Positions 22,302 to 30,209 of a stretch of DNA of 44,867 nt are shown one piece after another. The notes beneath the pieces were generated by a model. The model saw only the letters and a program-made list of their open reading frames with translations. It was not told the origin of the DNA and did no database searches. The stretch lies in contig NZ_JPGL01000079.1 in NCBI RefSeq assembly GCF_000732615.1, forward strand, positions 1 through 44,867, read 5' to 3'. Position numbers and translations under genes: made by a program. Each line of letters opens with the position of its first letter. Positions within the stretch are counted from its first letter, which is position 1. The DNA is from Burkholderia paludis (lineage in GTDB: Bacteria > Pseudomonadota > Gammaproteobacteria > Burkholderiales > Burkholderiaceae).

Positions 22302-24530
22302 TTACCACTGATACTTCGCCGTACCCAGCGCGCCGATCTTCGAGCCGTAGTAGCACGCGCCGCCCGAGCAGTACGCGACGTAGGTCCGGTTCGTCAGGTT
22401 GGTCGCGTTGAGCGCGAATTTCCAGTTGCCGATGTCGTAATGCACGGCCGCATCGAGCAGCACCACGCTGCTGACGTCGAAGGTGTTGGCCGTATCGCCC
22501 GCCGACATGCCCAGGTAGCGCACCCCGCCGCCGAAGCCCAAGCCGCGCAGCGGCCCGCCGTGCAGCGTGTAGTCGGCCCAGATGCTGGCCATGTTGCGCG
22601 GGGCGAAGGTCGGACGCTTGCCGACTTGCGACGCCGTGTTCGACTTCAGGACGACCTGGTTCAGATACGTATACGAGCCGAGAATCGCGAGCGCGTCGGT
22701 GAGCTGCACGCGGCCCTCGAGTTCGAGGCCGCGCGAGCGCACTTCGCCGGTCTGCACCGAATAGCCGGGGTGATTCAGGTCGGCGGTCGTGACGTTGTGC
22801 TGCGTGAGATCGAACAGCGCCGCCGAATAGAGCGCGCGATAGCTCGTCGGCTGATACTTCACGCCCACCTCGTACTCCTGCCCGGTGGTCGGCACCAGCG
22901 CCTGGCCCGCGAAGTTCACGCCGGTGGTCGGCTGGAACGACTTCGCGTACGAGAAGTACGGCGCGATGCCGTTGTCGAACAGATACGACAGGCCGCCGCG
23001 CCACGTGAAGGCATGCGGCGTCTGGTTCTGCAGGCTCGAGGTCGAGCCGCTCGTCTGGATGTTGGTCGAGGTCCAGTCGTTGCGGATGCCGAGCGTGAGC
23101 AGCCAGCGGCGATACTCGATCTGGTCCTGCAGATAGACGCCGAGCTGGTCGGTCGCGGTGTCGACACGCTTGGTCGTCTTCGTGATCCGGCCAAGCGTCG
23201 AGAAGTCCGGGTTGAACGGGTCGAGTGTGCCGATGGCGCCCGAACCCGAATTCGTGCCGCTCAGCAGCCGCTGATAGTCGACGCCGACGAGCACCGTCTG
23301 CTTGACGTCGCCGGTCGAGAATCTCGCCTCGAGCTGGTTGTCCATCGCGAACTGGCTCAGGTGCTCGCGGTCGAGGAACGCGTTCATCGTGAGCACCGAC
23401 TGGTTCGTGCCCGCCTTCCAGGTGCCGAAGTACGACTGATGGTAGTCGACGTCGTCGTGCATGTAGCGCGCGTCCGAGCGGAAGGTGAAGGCATTGCCGA
23501 GCTTCTGCTCGAACCTGTAGCCGAACGCGTACTGCGTGCGGCGGAAGTAGTCGTCGTCCGGGTTGCCGACGTAGATGCCGGGGCTGATCCTGCCGTTCGG
23601 GTTGTAGGTTGCCGTGCCTTGCACCGGCAGCGAATCGAACTGGCCGCCCGCGGGATCGCGCTGATATTGCGCATAGAGCGTGAGGCGCGTGTCGGCGCCC
23701 GGCTTGAGCGTGACGCTCGGCGCAATCGCGAGGCGCTGATCCTTGACGCCGCCCACCTGGGTATCGGCGTCGCGGCCGAGCCCGACGATCCGCCACAGCA
23801 CGGTGCCGTCCTTGTCCACCTTGCCGCCGACGTCGAACGCCGCGCCGTAGTAGTCGTGATTGCCGAGGCGCAGCTGAACCTCGTTGACCTGATCCTCCGT
23901 CGCGAGCTTCGACACCATGTTGACGATGCCGGCCGGGCTGCCCGCGCCGTAGAGCACCGACGCCGGGCCGCGCATCACCTCGATGCGCTCGAGGAAGTAC
24001 GGGTCGATCCGCGGATTGGCGTAATACTGGTTCAACTGCAGCGCGAGACCGTCGAGATATTCCGTGTAGTCGAAGCCGCGCCCGCGCAACTGGTCGAAGC
24101 GGAAGTCGGTCGAGTCCTGCGAATACACGCCCGGCGTGTAGCGCAGCGCCTGGTCGACCGTGGTCGCGCCCTGCTGCTCCATCTGGTCGCGCGTCACGAC
24201 CGACACGGACTGCGGCACGCGCACGATCGCCGTGTCCGTCCTGGTGGCGGTCGTGGCGCGGGTGGCGACGATGCCGGCGGTCGGGCCGGTCGGCGACTCG
24301 CGTTGCGCCAGCACGTTGACGGCCGGCAGCGTGCCGTCGACCGCCGGCCGTGCATCCTGTGCCGGCGCCGAAACGGCCGCGGCGCCCTGGCCGGCGCGCT
24401 GCGCGCCTTGCGTGCGGATCGCGTCGTCGCCCGACTGCGCGTGCGCAAGCGCGGAAACGGCCAGCGGCATGCCCAGCAGCGCCGCCCGTGTGGGCAAAAA
24501 CGCCGCGCGCCATCCGCGCGGCCCGGCCAT
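22302..24530 (-). CDS. TonB-dependent siderophore receptor (FhuA-like)
   Basis: An outer-membrane iron-siderophore receptor of about 742 residues. After a signal peptide ending in SALAHA, it has a plug domain (VPQSVSVVTRDQMEQQGATTVDQALRYTPGV, LRGRGFDYTEYLDG, FLERIEVMRGPASVLYGAGSPAGIVNMVSK) and a 22-strand barrel. The C-terminus has a cysteine pair (YCSGGACYYGSK) like hydroxamate receptors of the FhuA group and ends in Trp. ATG 24530 has AAGGA 7 bases upstream; ATG 24554 is in frame and also possible. A Fur-box-like sequence lies just upstream, so iron repression is expected. Ligand unknown. Confidence 0.93.
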   Translation of the reverse strand: MAGPRGWRAAFLPTRAALLGMPLAVSALAHAQSGDDAIRTQGAQRAGQGAAAVSAPAQDARPAVDGTLPAVNVLAQRESPTGPTAGIVATRATTATRTDTAIVRVPQSVSVVTRDQMEQQGATTVDQALRYTPGVYSQDSTDFRFDQLRGRGFDYTEYLDGLALQLNQYYANPRIDPYFLERIEVMRGPASVLYGAGSPAGIVNMVSKLATEDQVNEVQLRLGNHDYYGAAFDVGGKVDKDGTVLWRIVGLGRDADTQVGGVKDQRLAIAPSVTLKPGADTRLTLYAQYQRDPAGGQFDSLPVQGTATYNPNGRISPGIYVGNPDDDYFRRTQYAFGYRFEQKLGNAFTFRSDARYMHDDVDYHQSYFGTWKAGTNQSVLTMNAFLDREHLSQFAMDNQLEARFSTGDVKQTVLVGVDYQRLLSGTNSGSGAIGTLDPFNPDFSTLGRITKTTKRVDTATDQLGVYLQDQIEYRRWLLTLGIRNDWTSTNIQTSGSTSSLQNQTPHAFTWRGGLSYLFDNGIAPYFSYAKSFQPTTGVNFAGQALVPTTGQEYEVGVKYQPTSYRALYSAALFDLTQHNVTTADLNHPGYSVQTGEVRSRGLELEGRVQLTDALAILGSYTYLNQVVLKSNTASQVGKRPTFAPRNMASIWADYTLHGGPLRGLGFGGGVRYLGMSAGDTANTFDVSSVVLLDAAVHYDIGNWKFALNATNLTNRTYVAYCSGGACYYGSKIGALGTAKYQW

Positions 24531-24570
24531 GGTGTTGTCCTTGCGTCCCTTCATCGTCAATCCACTCGCG

Positions 24571-24590
24571 AATGTTAATGATAATGCGTC
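24571..24590 (-). promoter_or_regulatory. Fur box of the first TonB receptor
   Basis: AATGTTAATGATAATGCGTC contains the NATNAT-type hexamer array typical of Fur sites (core TTAATGATAAT), in an AT-rich patch 17 bases before the earliest possible ATG of the receptor. It should make the receptor iron-repressed. Confidence 0.65.
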
Positions 24591-24609
24591 TTATTACGTT
24601 TTCTGAAGC

Positions 24610-24615
24610 TATAAT
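24610..24615 (+). promoter_or_regulatory. Possible -10 element facing the AraC gene
   Basis: TATAAT at 24610-24615 is a perfect -10 hexamer on the plus strand, with AT-rich DNA upstream that overlaps the Fur region. It would drive the AraC-type gene with a leader of about 180 bases if translation starts at 24801, or a short leader if it starts at 24648. Confidence 0.4.
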
Positions 24616-24800
24616 TCCCGCGGCAACGGACGCCGCAGGCAAAGGCGATGCGCGGATGGGGGACTGTGTCGTTCGATGGTCCAGGCGCCGCACCCCGTGA
24701 ACACACGCCGGGCGGCCGTCTGGCGAGGTCAGATGTTATTAGTTGGCGCTCCGCAGAGGCAGACGACCTGTGGGGCCAATCCGGACATGTTTTGGCAACG

Positions 24801-25652
24801 ATGAGCGTTATGAGTGGGTTTTCGAATGAAACGGACAATTCGCGTCGTGCGCCGCCGCCTTCCGTCGCCCCTCCGCCAGCGGGCAGCCTGCCTGCCGTGT
24901 TCGGGCAGGCGATCGAATACGAATCGGGCGCGCGCGAGGTCGCGCATACCCACCCGCGCGCGCAGTTGCTGTACGCAACCCGCGGCCTGATTCGCGTGCG
25001 CACGCCGGCCGCGAGCTGGGTCGTGACGCCCGATTGCGCGATGCTCGTGCCGCCGCGCGTGGAGCACGAGCTGGAGATGGTCGGCAAGGTCGGATTCCGC
25101 ACCCTTTACGTCGATCCGTGTCCGATCTGCGGAAACGACGAGGGTCGCCTCCTGCCCGTCGACCCGCTGCTGCGCGAGGCGATCCTCGCGATGACTCGCC
25201 AGCCGGTGCTTCCGCGCGAACCGGGCAGCCTGGCCGACATCCTCACGCAACTGATCGTCAACCTGCTTGCCGCGATCGCGCCGGGCGACGACCTGCACGG
25301 TCGCCTGCCGCTGCCGCAGCATCCGCGGCTGCGCCGCATCTGCGAGGCGCTGGTGGCCGAACCGGCCAACAGCGATTCGCTGGAACATTGGGGCGACCGC
25401 TTCGGCGCGAGTTCGCGAACGCTGGCGCGGCATTTCCAGCGCGAGACCGGGATGCCGTTCGCGAAGTGGCGCGAGCAGATGCGCGTATCCGAGGCAATGT
25501 GCCTGTTGTCGACGAATGCGCCCGTGGACGAAGTCGCTCGCCGTCTCGGCTACGCCGATGCCAATTCCTTCGCCGCGATGTTCAAGCGCGTGCTGCATAC
25601 GACGCCGCTCAAATACCAGACGACGATGTGCCGCCCCGCCCCCGACGCGTAG
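24801..25652 (+). CDS. AraC-family regulator with cupin N-terminal domain
   Basis: A regulator of 283 residues. A cupin-type sensor (YESGAREVAHTHPRAQLLYATRGLIRV, DCAMLVPPRVEHELEM) occupies about residues 35-110, including the HTHPRAQ metal-site-like histidines and a CPICG pair. Two helix-turn-helix units follow (HWGDRFGASSRTLARHFQRETG, VDEVARRLGYADANSFAAMFKRVL). It lies between two TonB receptors and probably controls siderophore uptake, but may be independent. The start is uncertain: ATG 24801 and 24810 are close to family sequence, while ATG 24648 in the same frame would add 51 unconserved residues. Confidence 0.87.
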   Translation: MSVMSGFSNETDNSRRAPPPSVAPPPAGSLPAVFGQAIEYESGAREVAHTHPRAQLLYATRGLIRVRTPAASWVVTPDCAMLVPPRVEHELEMVGKVGFRTLYVDPCPICGNDEGRLLPVDPLLREAILAMTRQPVLPREPGSLADILTQLIVNLLAAIAPGDDLHGRLPLPQHPRLRRICEALVAEPANSDSLEHWGDRFGASSRTLARHFQRETGMPFAKWREQMRVSEAMCLLSTNAPVDEVARRLGYADANSFAAMFKRVLHTTPLKYQTTMCRPAPDA

Positions 25653-25792
25653 CGTCATGACGCCCCGGCCGGCCGTTTGCACCGGGCCGGTCGCCCGCGC
25701 ACTGTGCTCTGTCGGCCGCGGACCGATTGCCCCGCTTGCCGCGAGCACCCCGACGATAAAATCGGCACGACAACGCTGCACCGGACCGCGTG

Positions 25793-25810
25793 ACGCCGGC
25801 CTGCCGGCGT
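25793..25810 (+). terminator. Short hairpin before the main terminator
   Basis: ACGCCGG and CCGGCGT form perfect arms around CCTG. It lies upstream of a strong terminator and may assist it. No T-run follows directly. Confidence 0.3.
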
Positions 25811-25831
25811 TGTATCGCAACGAACATCACG

Positions 25832-25872
25832 AGCGCTCATTCGTTCGCCCTGGACCCATGAGCGCTTTTTTT
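25832..25872 (+). terminator. Rho-independent terminator after the AraC gene
   Basis: AGCGCTCAT and ATGAGCGCT are perfect 9-bp arms, followed at once by seven Ts. This is the best canonical terminator in the window. It ends the AraC transcript 180 bases after the stop and insulates the second TonB receptor. Confidence 0.85.
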
Positions 25873-25944
25873 CGATCTCGTTATATCCGACCAAACATAT
25901 CGAAGCGCTCGCTCGCATATTGAACGGAGCAGCGCCAGAAGCTG

Positions 25945-28110
25945 ATGCACATGAAGAAAAGAGAATGGGTATTGGGGCCGGCGGTGTTTGCCGCCTGGAT
26001 CGGCGCGGCTCACGCGCAGCAGTCGCCCGGCGAAACCGTCCTGCCGCCGATCGACGTCTCGGCGCCGGCGCCCGGAACGGCCCGCTATTTCACGGACAGC
26101 GCGGCCATGGGTGCGCTCGGCACGCAGGCGATCCAGGACATTCCCGCGTCCGTCACGGTCGTGCCGCAAGGGCTCCTGCTGAACCAGCAGGTAGCGACGG
26201 TCAATGACGCGCTGCGCTACCTGCCTTCCGTCACGATCCGCAACCAGCAGGGCTATGAAGTCTCGCGCCCGCAGTCGCGCGGCTTCCAGGGGTCGATCGT
26301 GCAGAACACGCGGCTCGACGGCTTCAACGTGATCGGCACCACCGCCATTCCGGCCGAAAACCTGCAGGACATCCAGGTGCTCAACGGCATGGCCGGTTCG
26401 CTCTACGGCCCGCAAACGCCGGCCGGCACGTTCAACTACGTGTCGAAGCGTCCCACCGACCAGCCGTTGTTCCGCTTCACCGAGGGCGACGATTCCACCA
26501 GCGTGTTTACCGAGGCGCTCGACGTGGGCGGCCGCGTCGGCCCCGACGGCATCCGCCCCGACGGCGCGATCGGCTATCGCTTCAACCTGGTGCACGGCGA
26601 AGGCAGCAGCTGGGCGCCCGACAGCCGCAGCAACCGCACGCTGCTGAGCGCGGCGCTCGATTTCCACCTCGACCGGCAAACCGTCGTCGAGACCAGCTTC
26701 AGCCATTACCAGACCAACATCACCGGCCTGCCCGGCAGCATCACCTACGACAGCGGCAAGAGCACGTTCCTGCCGGCGGCCGTCGACCCGACGCGGCTCG
26801 GCTACGGGCAGCCCGGCGCCGGCACGGATCTGATCACGAACACCGCGTCGATCAAGCTGAAGCACGACATCGACGACCAGTGGAACGTCGAGGTCGGCCT
26901 GCTCTACCAGAACGCCGACCGCGGCCTGTACGGCATCACCAATGCGCTGACGGACAACACCGGCCGCTATACGGTGACGAAGAACTTCAACGCGGTGCCG
27001 CACTTCGCGATCGCGAGCGACACGGCTTCGCTGAACGGTCATTTCTCCGTACTGGGGATGATGAACGACTTCACGCTCGGCACGAACGGCTTCGACAACG
27101 CGCAGTACTCGTCGCGCAACCCGATCGCGACCGTGCTCGGCAGCGCGAGCCTCGCGAACCCGGCCGTGTTCGCGGCGCCGCCGGTGCCGAACAATGGCGG
27201 CCAGTACCGCTCGGCGACCCTGACCGAGCAGACCATCGTGCTCGGCGACACGCTGCACCTGAACCCGCGGTGGGCCATCCAGGGCGTGCTGAACTCGACC
27301 TTCATCGACCAGCGCAGCTTCGACGCGAAGGGCCGCGAGACGGGCGGCAACGCGCAGGCGGGCGCCTTGAGCCCGACGCTGAGCGTGATCTACCGGCCGA
27401 CGCAGGCGCTGACGACCTACGCGACCTTCACGAGCGCGCTGGAACAAGGCGACCAGGCGCCGGCCGGCACCGCGAACGCGAACCAGTTCATGACGCCGTA
27501 CCGCGATCACGAATACGAAATCGGCGCGAAATACGCCCCCAATCCGGACTTCCTGATCAGCGCCGACGCATTCTGGATGACGCGCCCGCTGGGCGCGACG
27601 AATGCGGCCACCAACGTCTTCTCGGTGATCGGCTCGCAGCGCGACATCGGCGCCGAGCTGTTCGTGCAGGGCGAGCTGACGCACGACCTGAGCCTGTTCG
27701 GCGGCGTCACCTATGTGGACGCCACGCTGAACCACACCGGCAATCCCGCGACCGACGGCGGCATGGTCGTCGGCGTGCCGCGCTTCAAGGGCGATCTCGC
27801 GGCCGACTACCATCCGGCCTTTGCGGACGGTGTCGCGTTCACCGGCGCCGTGCACGTCGAAAGCAAGCGCGCCGCGACCAACACCAACAACTCGTTCGCC
27901 GCGGGCTATGCGACGTTCGACCTCGGGCTGCGCTATTCGAACGCGTTCTTCGGCCATCGCGAGACGTTCCGCTTCCAGGTCGTCAACCTGACCGACAAGC
28001 GCTACTACGCGTCCGTCGCGGACGGCAACATCGTCGGCAGTCCCGGCGCGAATACCGCGTATCTCGGCACGCCGCGCACCTTCATGGCGTCGCTCGAACT
28101 GGACTACTGA
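25945..28110 (+). CDS. TonB-dependent siderophore receptor (FpvA/FcuA-like)
   Basis: An outer-membrane receptor of 721 residues. A signal peptide ends in AAHA. The plug domain has IPASVTVVPQGLLLNQQVATVNDALRYLPSV, SRGFQGSIVQNTRLDGFNV and IQVLNGMAGSLYGPQTPAGTFNYVSKRP. The barrel follows, and the protein ends in SLELDY with the final aromatic residue. The plug sequence matches TonB-dependent siderophore receptors of the catecholate/hydroxamate group. No Fur box is visible upstream, unlike the receptor at 22302-24530. The start is ATG 25945 or ATG 25951; both have weak ribosome-binding sites. No biosynthesis or permease genes adjoin it. Confidence 0.93.
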   Translation: MHMKKREWVLGPAVFAAWIGAAHAQQSPGETVLPPIDVSAPAPGTARYFTDSAAMGALGTQAIQDIPASVTVVPQGLLLNQQVATVNDALRYLPSVTIRNQQGYEVSRPQSRGFQGSIVQNTRLDGFNVIGTTAIPAENLQDIQVLNGMAGSLYGPQTPAGTFNYVSKRPTDQPLFRFTEGDDSTSVFTEALDVGGRVGPDGIRPDGAIGYRFNLVHGEGSSWAPDSRSNRTLLSAALDFHLDRQTVVETSFSHYQTNITGLPGSITYDSGKSTFLPAAVDPTRLGYGQPGAGTDLITNTASIKLKHDIDDQWNVEVGLLYQNADRGLYGITNALTDNTGRYTVTKNFNAVPHFAIASDTASLNGHFSVLGMMNDFTLGTNGFDNAQYSSRNPIATVLGSASLANPAVFAAPPVPNNGGQYRSATLTEQTIVLGDTLHLNPRWAIQGVLNSTFIDQRSFDAKGRETGGNAQAGALSPTLSVIYRPTQALTTYATFTSALEQGDQAPAGTANANQFMTPYRDHEYEIGAKYAPNPDFLISADAFWMTRPLGATNAATNVFSVIGSQRDIGAELFVQGELTHDLSLFGGVTYVDATLNHTGNPATDGGMVVGVPRFKGDLAADYHPAFADGVAFTGAVHVESKRAATNTNNSFAAGYATFDLGLRYSNAFFGHRETFRFQVVNLTDKRYYASVADGNIVGSPGANTAYLGTPRTFMASLELDY

Positions 28111-28128
28111 CACGGCGGTCCCCTTGAA

Positions 28129-28156
28129 CGGGGCGGCAACGCAACAGGCCGCCCCG
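28129..28156. terminator. Tandem terminator stem 1 (convergent genes)
   Basis: CGGGGCGGC and GCCGCCCCG are perfect 9-bp arms around a 10-base loop, 19 bases after the TonB receptor stop. The stem is symmetrical, so it can act on both strands. Confidence 0.55.
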
Positions 28157-28158
28157 CA

Positions 28159-28193
28159 AACGACAGAGCCGGCGCGAGGCCGGCTCCGTCGTT
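28159..28193. terminator. Tandem terminator stem 2 (convergent genes)
   Basis: AACGAC-A-GAGCCGGC pairs with GCCGGCTC-C-GTCGTT with one mismatch around GCGAG, two bases after stem 1. The pair of stems fills the gap between the receptor and the convergent MocR gene. Confidence 0.55.
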
Positions 28194-28221
28194 GACGCTC
28201 GATGCGCGCACCCGCGCCCGT

Positions 28222-29646
28222 TCAGCGCATGCACGCCGCGGCCAGCTTCCCGACCGTGATCACCGCCTGCTCGATCTCCGGCGACCACGGGCTGCTGTAG
28301 TTCAGCCGGATGAAGTTCCGGAAGCTGTCCGTGATCGAGAACATGTAGCCGGGCCCGATCGTGATCCCCTGTTCCAGCGCGAGCTGGTACAGGCGCATCG
28401 CGTCGACCTGCGCGGGCAGCTCGACCCACAGCACGTATCCGCCCGCCGGACTCGAAATGCGCGTGCCCTCCGGGAAGAACCGCGACACCATCGCCCGCAT
28501 CAGGTTCGCCTGCTGCGCATACGCCTTGCGCAGGCGCCGCAGGTGATGCTCGTAGCCGTCGCGTTCGAGAAACTCCGCGATCGCGAGCTGCGGCAACGAC
28601 GGCGTCGCCAGCGTGTTCAGGAATTTCAGCTTCTCGACCTGGTCGCGATAACGGCCCGGCAATGCCCAGCCGATCCGGTACGCGGCCGTCAGGCTCTTCG
28701 AGAACGACGAGCAATGCAGCACGATCCCGTTCCGGTCGTAGGACTTCAGCGAACTCGGATGCGATTCGCCGAAATACAGTTCGTTGTACACGCCGTTCTC
28801 GATCAGCGGCATGCCGGCCTTCGCGGCAAACTCGACCAGCTCGCGCTTGCGCTCGTCCGGCATCTGGAACCCCAGCGGGTTCTGGAAATTCGGCATCACC
28901 ATGCACGCGGCGATCGGCTGCGATTTCGCGATCGTCGCCAGCGCCGCGATGTCGATCCCGTACTCCGGATGCGTCGCCACCTCGATCGCCTTCATCCCCA
29001 TCCGCTCGATCGCGTGCAGCATCGCGTAGAACGTCGGCGATTCCACCGCGATCGTGTCGCCCGGTTTCGCCACCGCCTGCAGGCACAGATTGATCGCCTC
29101 CGTCGCACCGACCGTCACGATGATCTCGTTCGGGTCCACCGACATCCCGTTTTCCAGGTAGCGCCGCGCGATCTGCCGGATCAGCCGCGGATGGCCCGGC
29201 GGCAACCCGTCCGTCACGCCCCACAGCGACTTGTCGCGGCCGGCCGCATACGCATAGCGGTTCAGCTTCTCGAACGGAAACAGGCTCGGGTCCGGATACG
29301 GCGAGCCGAGCGGCACCGCATCGTCGGTGCCGATCGAGCGCAGCGTCGACAGCACGAGCCGGCTCACGTCGACCGACGACGAGATCGCGATCGGCTTCGA
29401 CGGCCGCAACTCGCGCACCGGCGCATGCCCTTCGTCGTTCCGCAGGTTCACGAAATAGCCCGACTGCGGCCGGCTTTCCAGCAGCCCGCGGCTCTCCAGC
29501 AGCAGGTACGCATGCAGCACCGTCGTGATGCTGATCCGGTGCTGCTGGCTCGCCTGCCGTACCGACGGAATCCGGTCGCCATGACGGTATACGCCCTGGC
29601 GGATCAGGCGCTCGATGTCGTCCGCGAGTTTTTCATAGAGTTTCAT
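28222..29646 (-). CDS. MocR-type regulator (GntR HTH + aminotransferase domain), altered PLP site
   Basis: A regulator of 474 residues. Residues 1-70 are a GntR winged helix (LYEKLADDIERLIRQGVYRHGDRIPSVRQAS, TTVLHAYLLLESRGLLESRPQSGYFV). Residues 110-470 are a fold-type I aminotransferase domain with QNPLG (255-259) and the PLP lysine Lys317 in SSFSKSL. The motif that usually reads E-D-D-x-Y is here E283-N284-G285-V286-Y287, so the Asp that pairs with the pyridine nitrogen of PLP is replaced by Asn. Catalysis is thus unlikely, while cofactor sensing may remain. ATG 29646 has GGGAGG upstream. The overall sequence resembles YdcR-type proteins. Confidence 0.9.
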   Translation of the reverse strand: MKLYEKLADDIERLIRQGVYRHGDRIPSVRQASQQHRISITTVLHAYLLLESRGLLESRPQSGYFVNLRNDEGHAPVRELRPSKPIAISSSVDVSRLVLSTLRSIGTDDAVPLGSPYPDPSLFPFEKLNRYAYAAGRDKSLWGVTDGLPPGHPRLIRQIARRYLENGMSVDPNEIIVTVGATEAINLCLQAVAKPGDTIAVESPTFYAMLHAIERMGMKAIEVATHPEYGIDIAALATIAKSQPIAACMVMPNFQNPLGFQMPDERKRELVEFAAKAGMPLIENGVYNELYFGESHPSSLKSYDRNGIVLHCSSFSKSLTAAYRIGWALPGRYRDQVEKLKFLNTLATPSLPQLAIAEFLERDGYEHHLRRLRKAYAQQANLMRAMVSRFFPEGTRISSPAGGYVLWVELPAQVDAMRLYQLALEQGITIGPGYMFSITDSFRNFIRLNYSSPWSPEIEQAVITVGKLAAACMR

Positions 29647-29771
29647 CGCTTCCCTCCCGCCGGCCCGCGCCGCCGCGCCGCCCTGCCGTGTGCGCCGGGA
29701 TTGCGCACGTTTTGCCCGTCGATCGGGCCGTCGTGATTGCCGATCGGTCGCTCCGGTTTTGCCTTTTCCAT
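29643..29771 (-). CDS. Possible 42-aa leader ORF overlapping the MocR start
   Basis: A minus-strand frame starts at ATG 29771 (MEKAKPERPIGNHDGPIDG) and ends with TGA in the ATGA that holds the MocR start at 29646. Such overlap suggests translational coupling. The product is basic and shows no known domain, and the ribosome-binding site is poor, so it could also be chance. Confidence 0.25.
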   Translation of the reverse strand: MEKAKPERPIGNHDGPIDGQNVRNPGAHGRAARRRGPAGGKR

Positions 29772-29806
29772 CGCACTGGCTCTCTCTTGAAGATGCGCCG
29801 GCAGGG

Positions 29807-29821
29807 TCCGGTAGGACCGGA
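29807..29821. promoter_or_regulatory. TCCGGT-AGG-ACCGGA palindrome
   Basis: Perfect 6-bp arms with a 3-base spacer, 160 bases before the MocR start, in a 563-base region without a sure gene. It could be an operator or a leader stem. Confidence 0.35.
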
Positions 29822-29904
29822 TCCGCGGCACTGTGCACTTGATGATCGGATCTTAAGAGAAGAACAGTTCGGGACGAGTACACACATCGATCCCGCGAAC
29901 AAGA

Positions 29905-29945
29905 GTACAGTTTGACCCGGATCACGCATGACGAAAAAACTGTAC
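29905..29945. promoter_or_regulatory. GTACAGTTT ... AAACTGTAC inverted repeat
   Basis: Perfect 9-bp arms at 29905-29913 and 29937-29945, with centres 32 bases apart (about three helical turns) between the MocR gene and the DUF4132 gene. A related GAACAGTTC and GAGTACAC lie just before 29905. This is the best candidate autoregulatory site of the MocR protein. TTGACC at 29912-29917 could be a -35 element. Confidence 0.5.
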
Positions 29946-30209
29946 GTCATATGAAATGGCCGGGCGGCCGGAAGGCCGGCGGGACGCCGCCAGGCGGGCC
30001 ATCGCCCGGCCAGCCCAATCGGGATGCAATACTGTGCGACCCACGGTTTCATTGCCGGAGTCACACCATGCAGTACCCGATCGAACGGGCGGCCGCCCCC
30101 GGCGGCGCGCGCCGCGCCGTCAGGCAAGTACAAAATAAATGGCACCGGAACAACACGGCCGGCCATGCCGGCGTCCGCGCATCGCGCCCCGCCGGCAACG
30201 GAGCCGCCG

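Noticed and set aside
22024..24693. 889-residue minus-strand frame over the TonB receptor
   Set aside because: Shadow frame; the real receptor in another frame has plug and barrel motifs.
25653..25830. Short frames on both strands between the AraC gene and its terminator
   Set aside because: Composition-driven, no start signals or domains; this stretch is probably 3' untranslated sequence.
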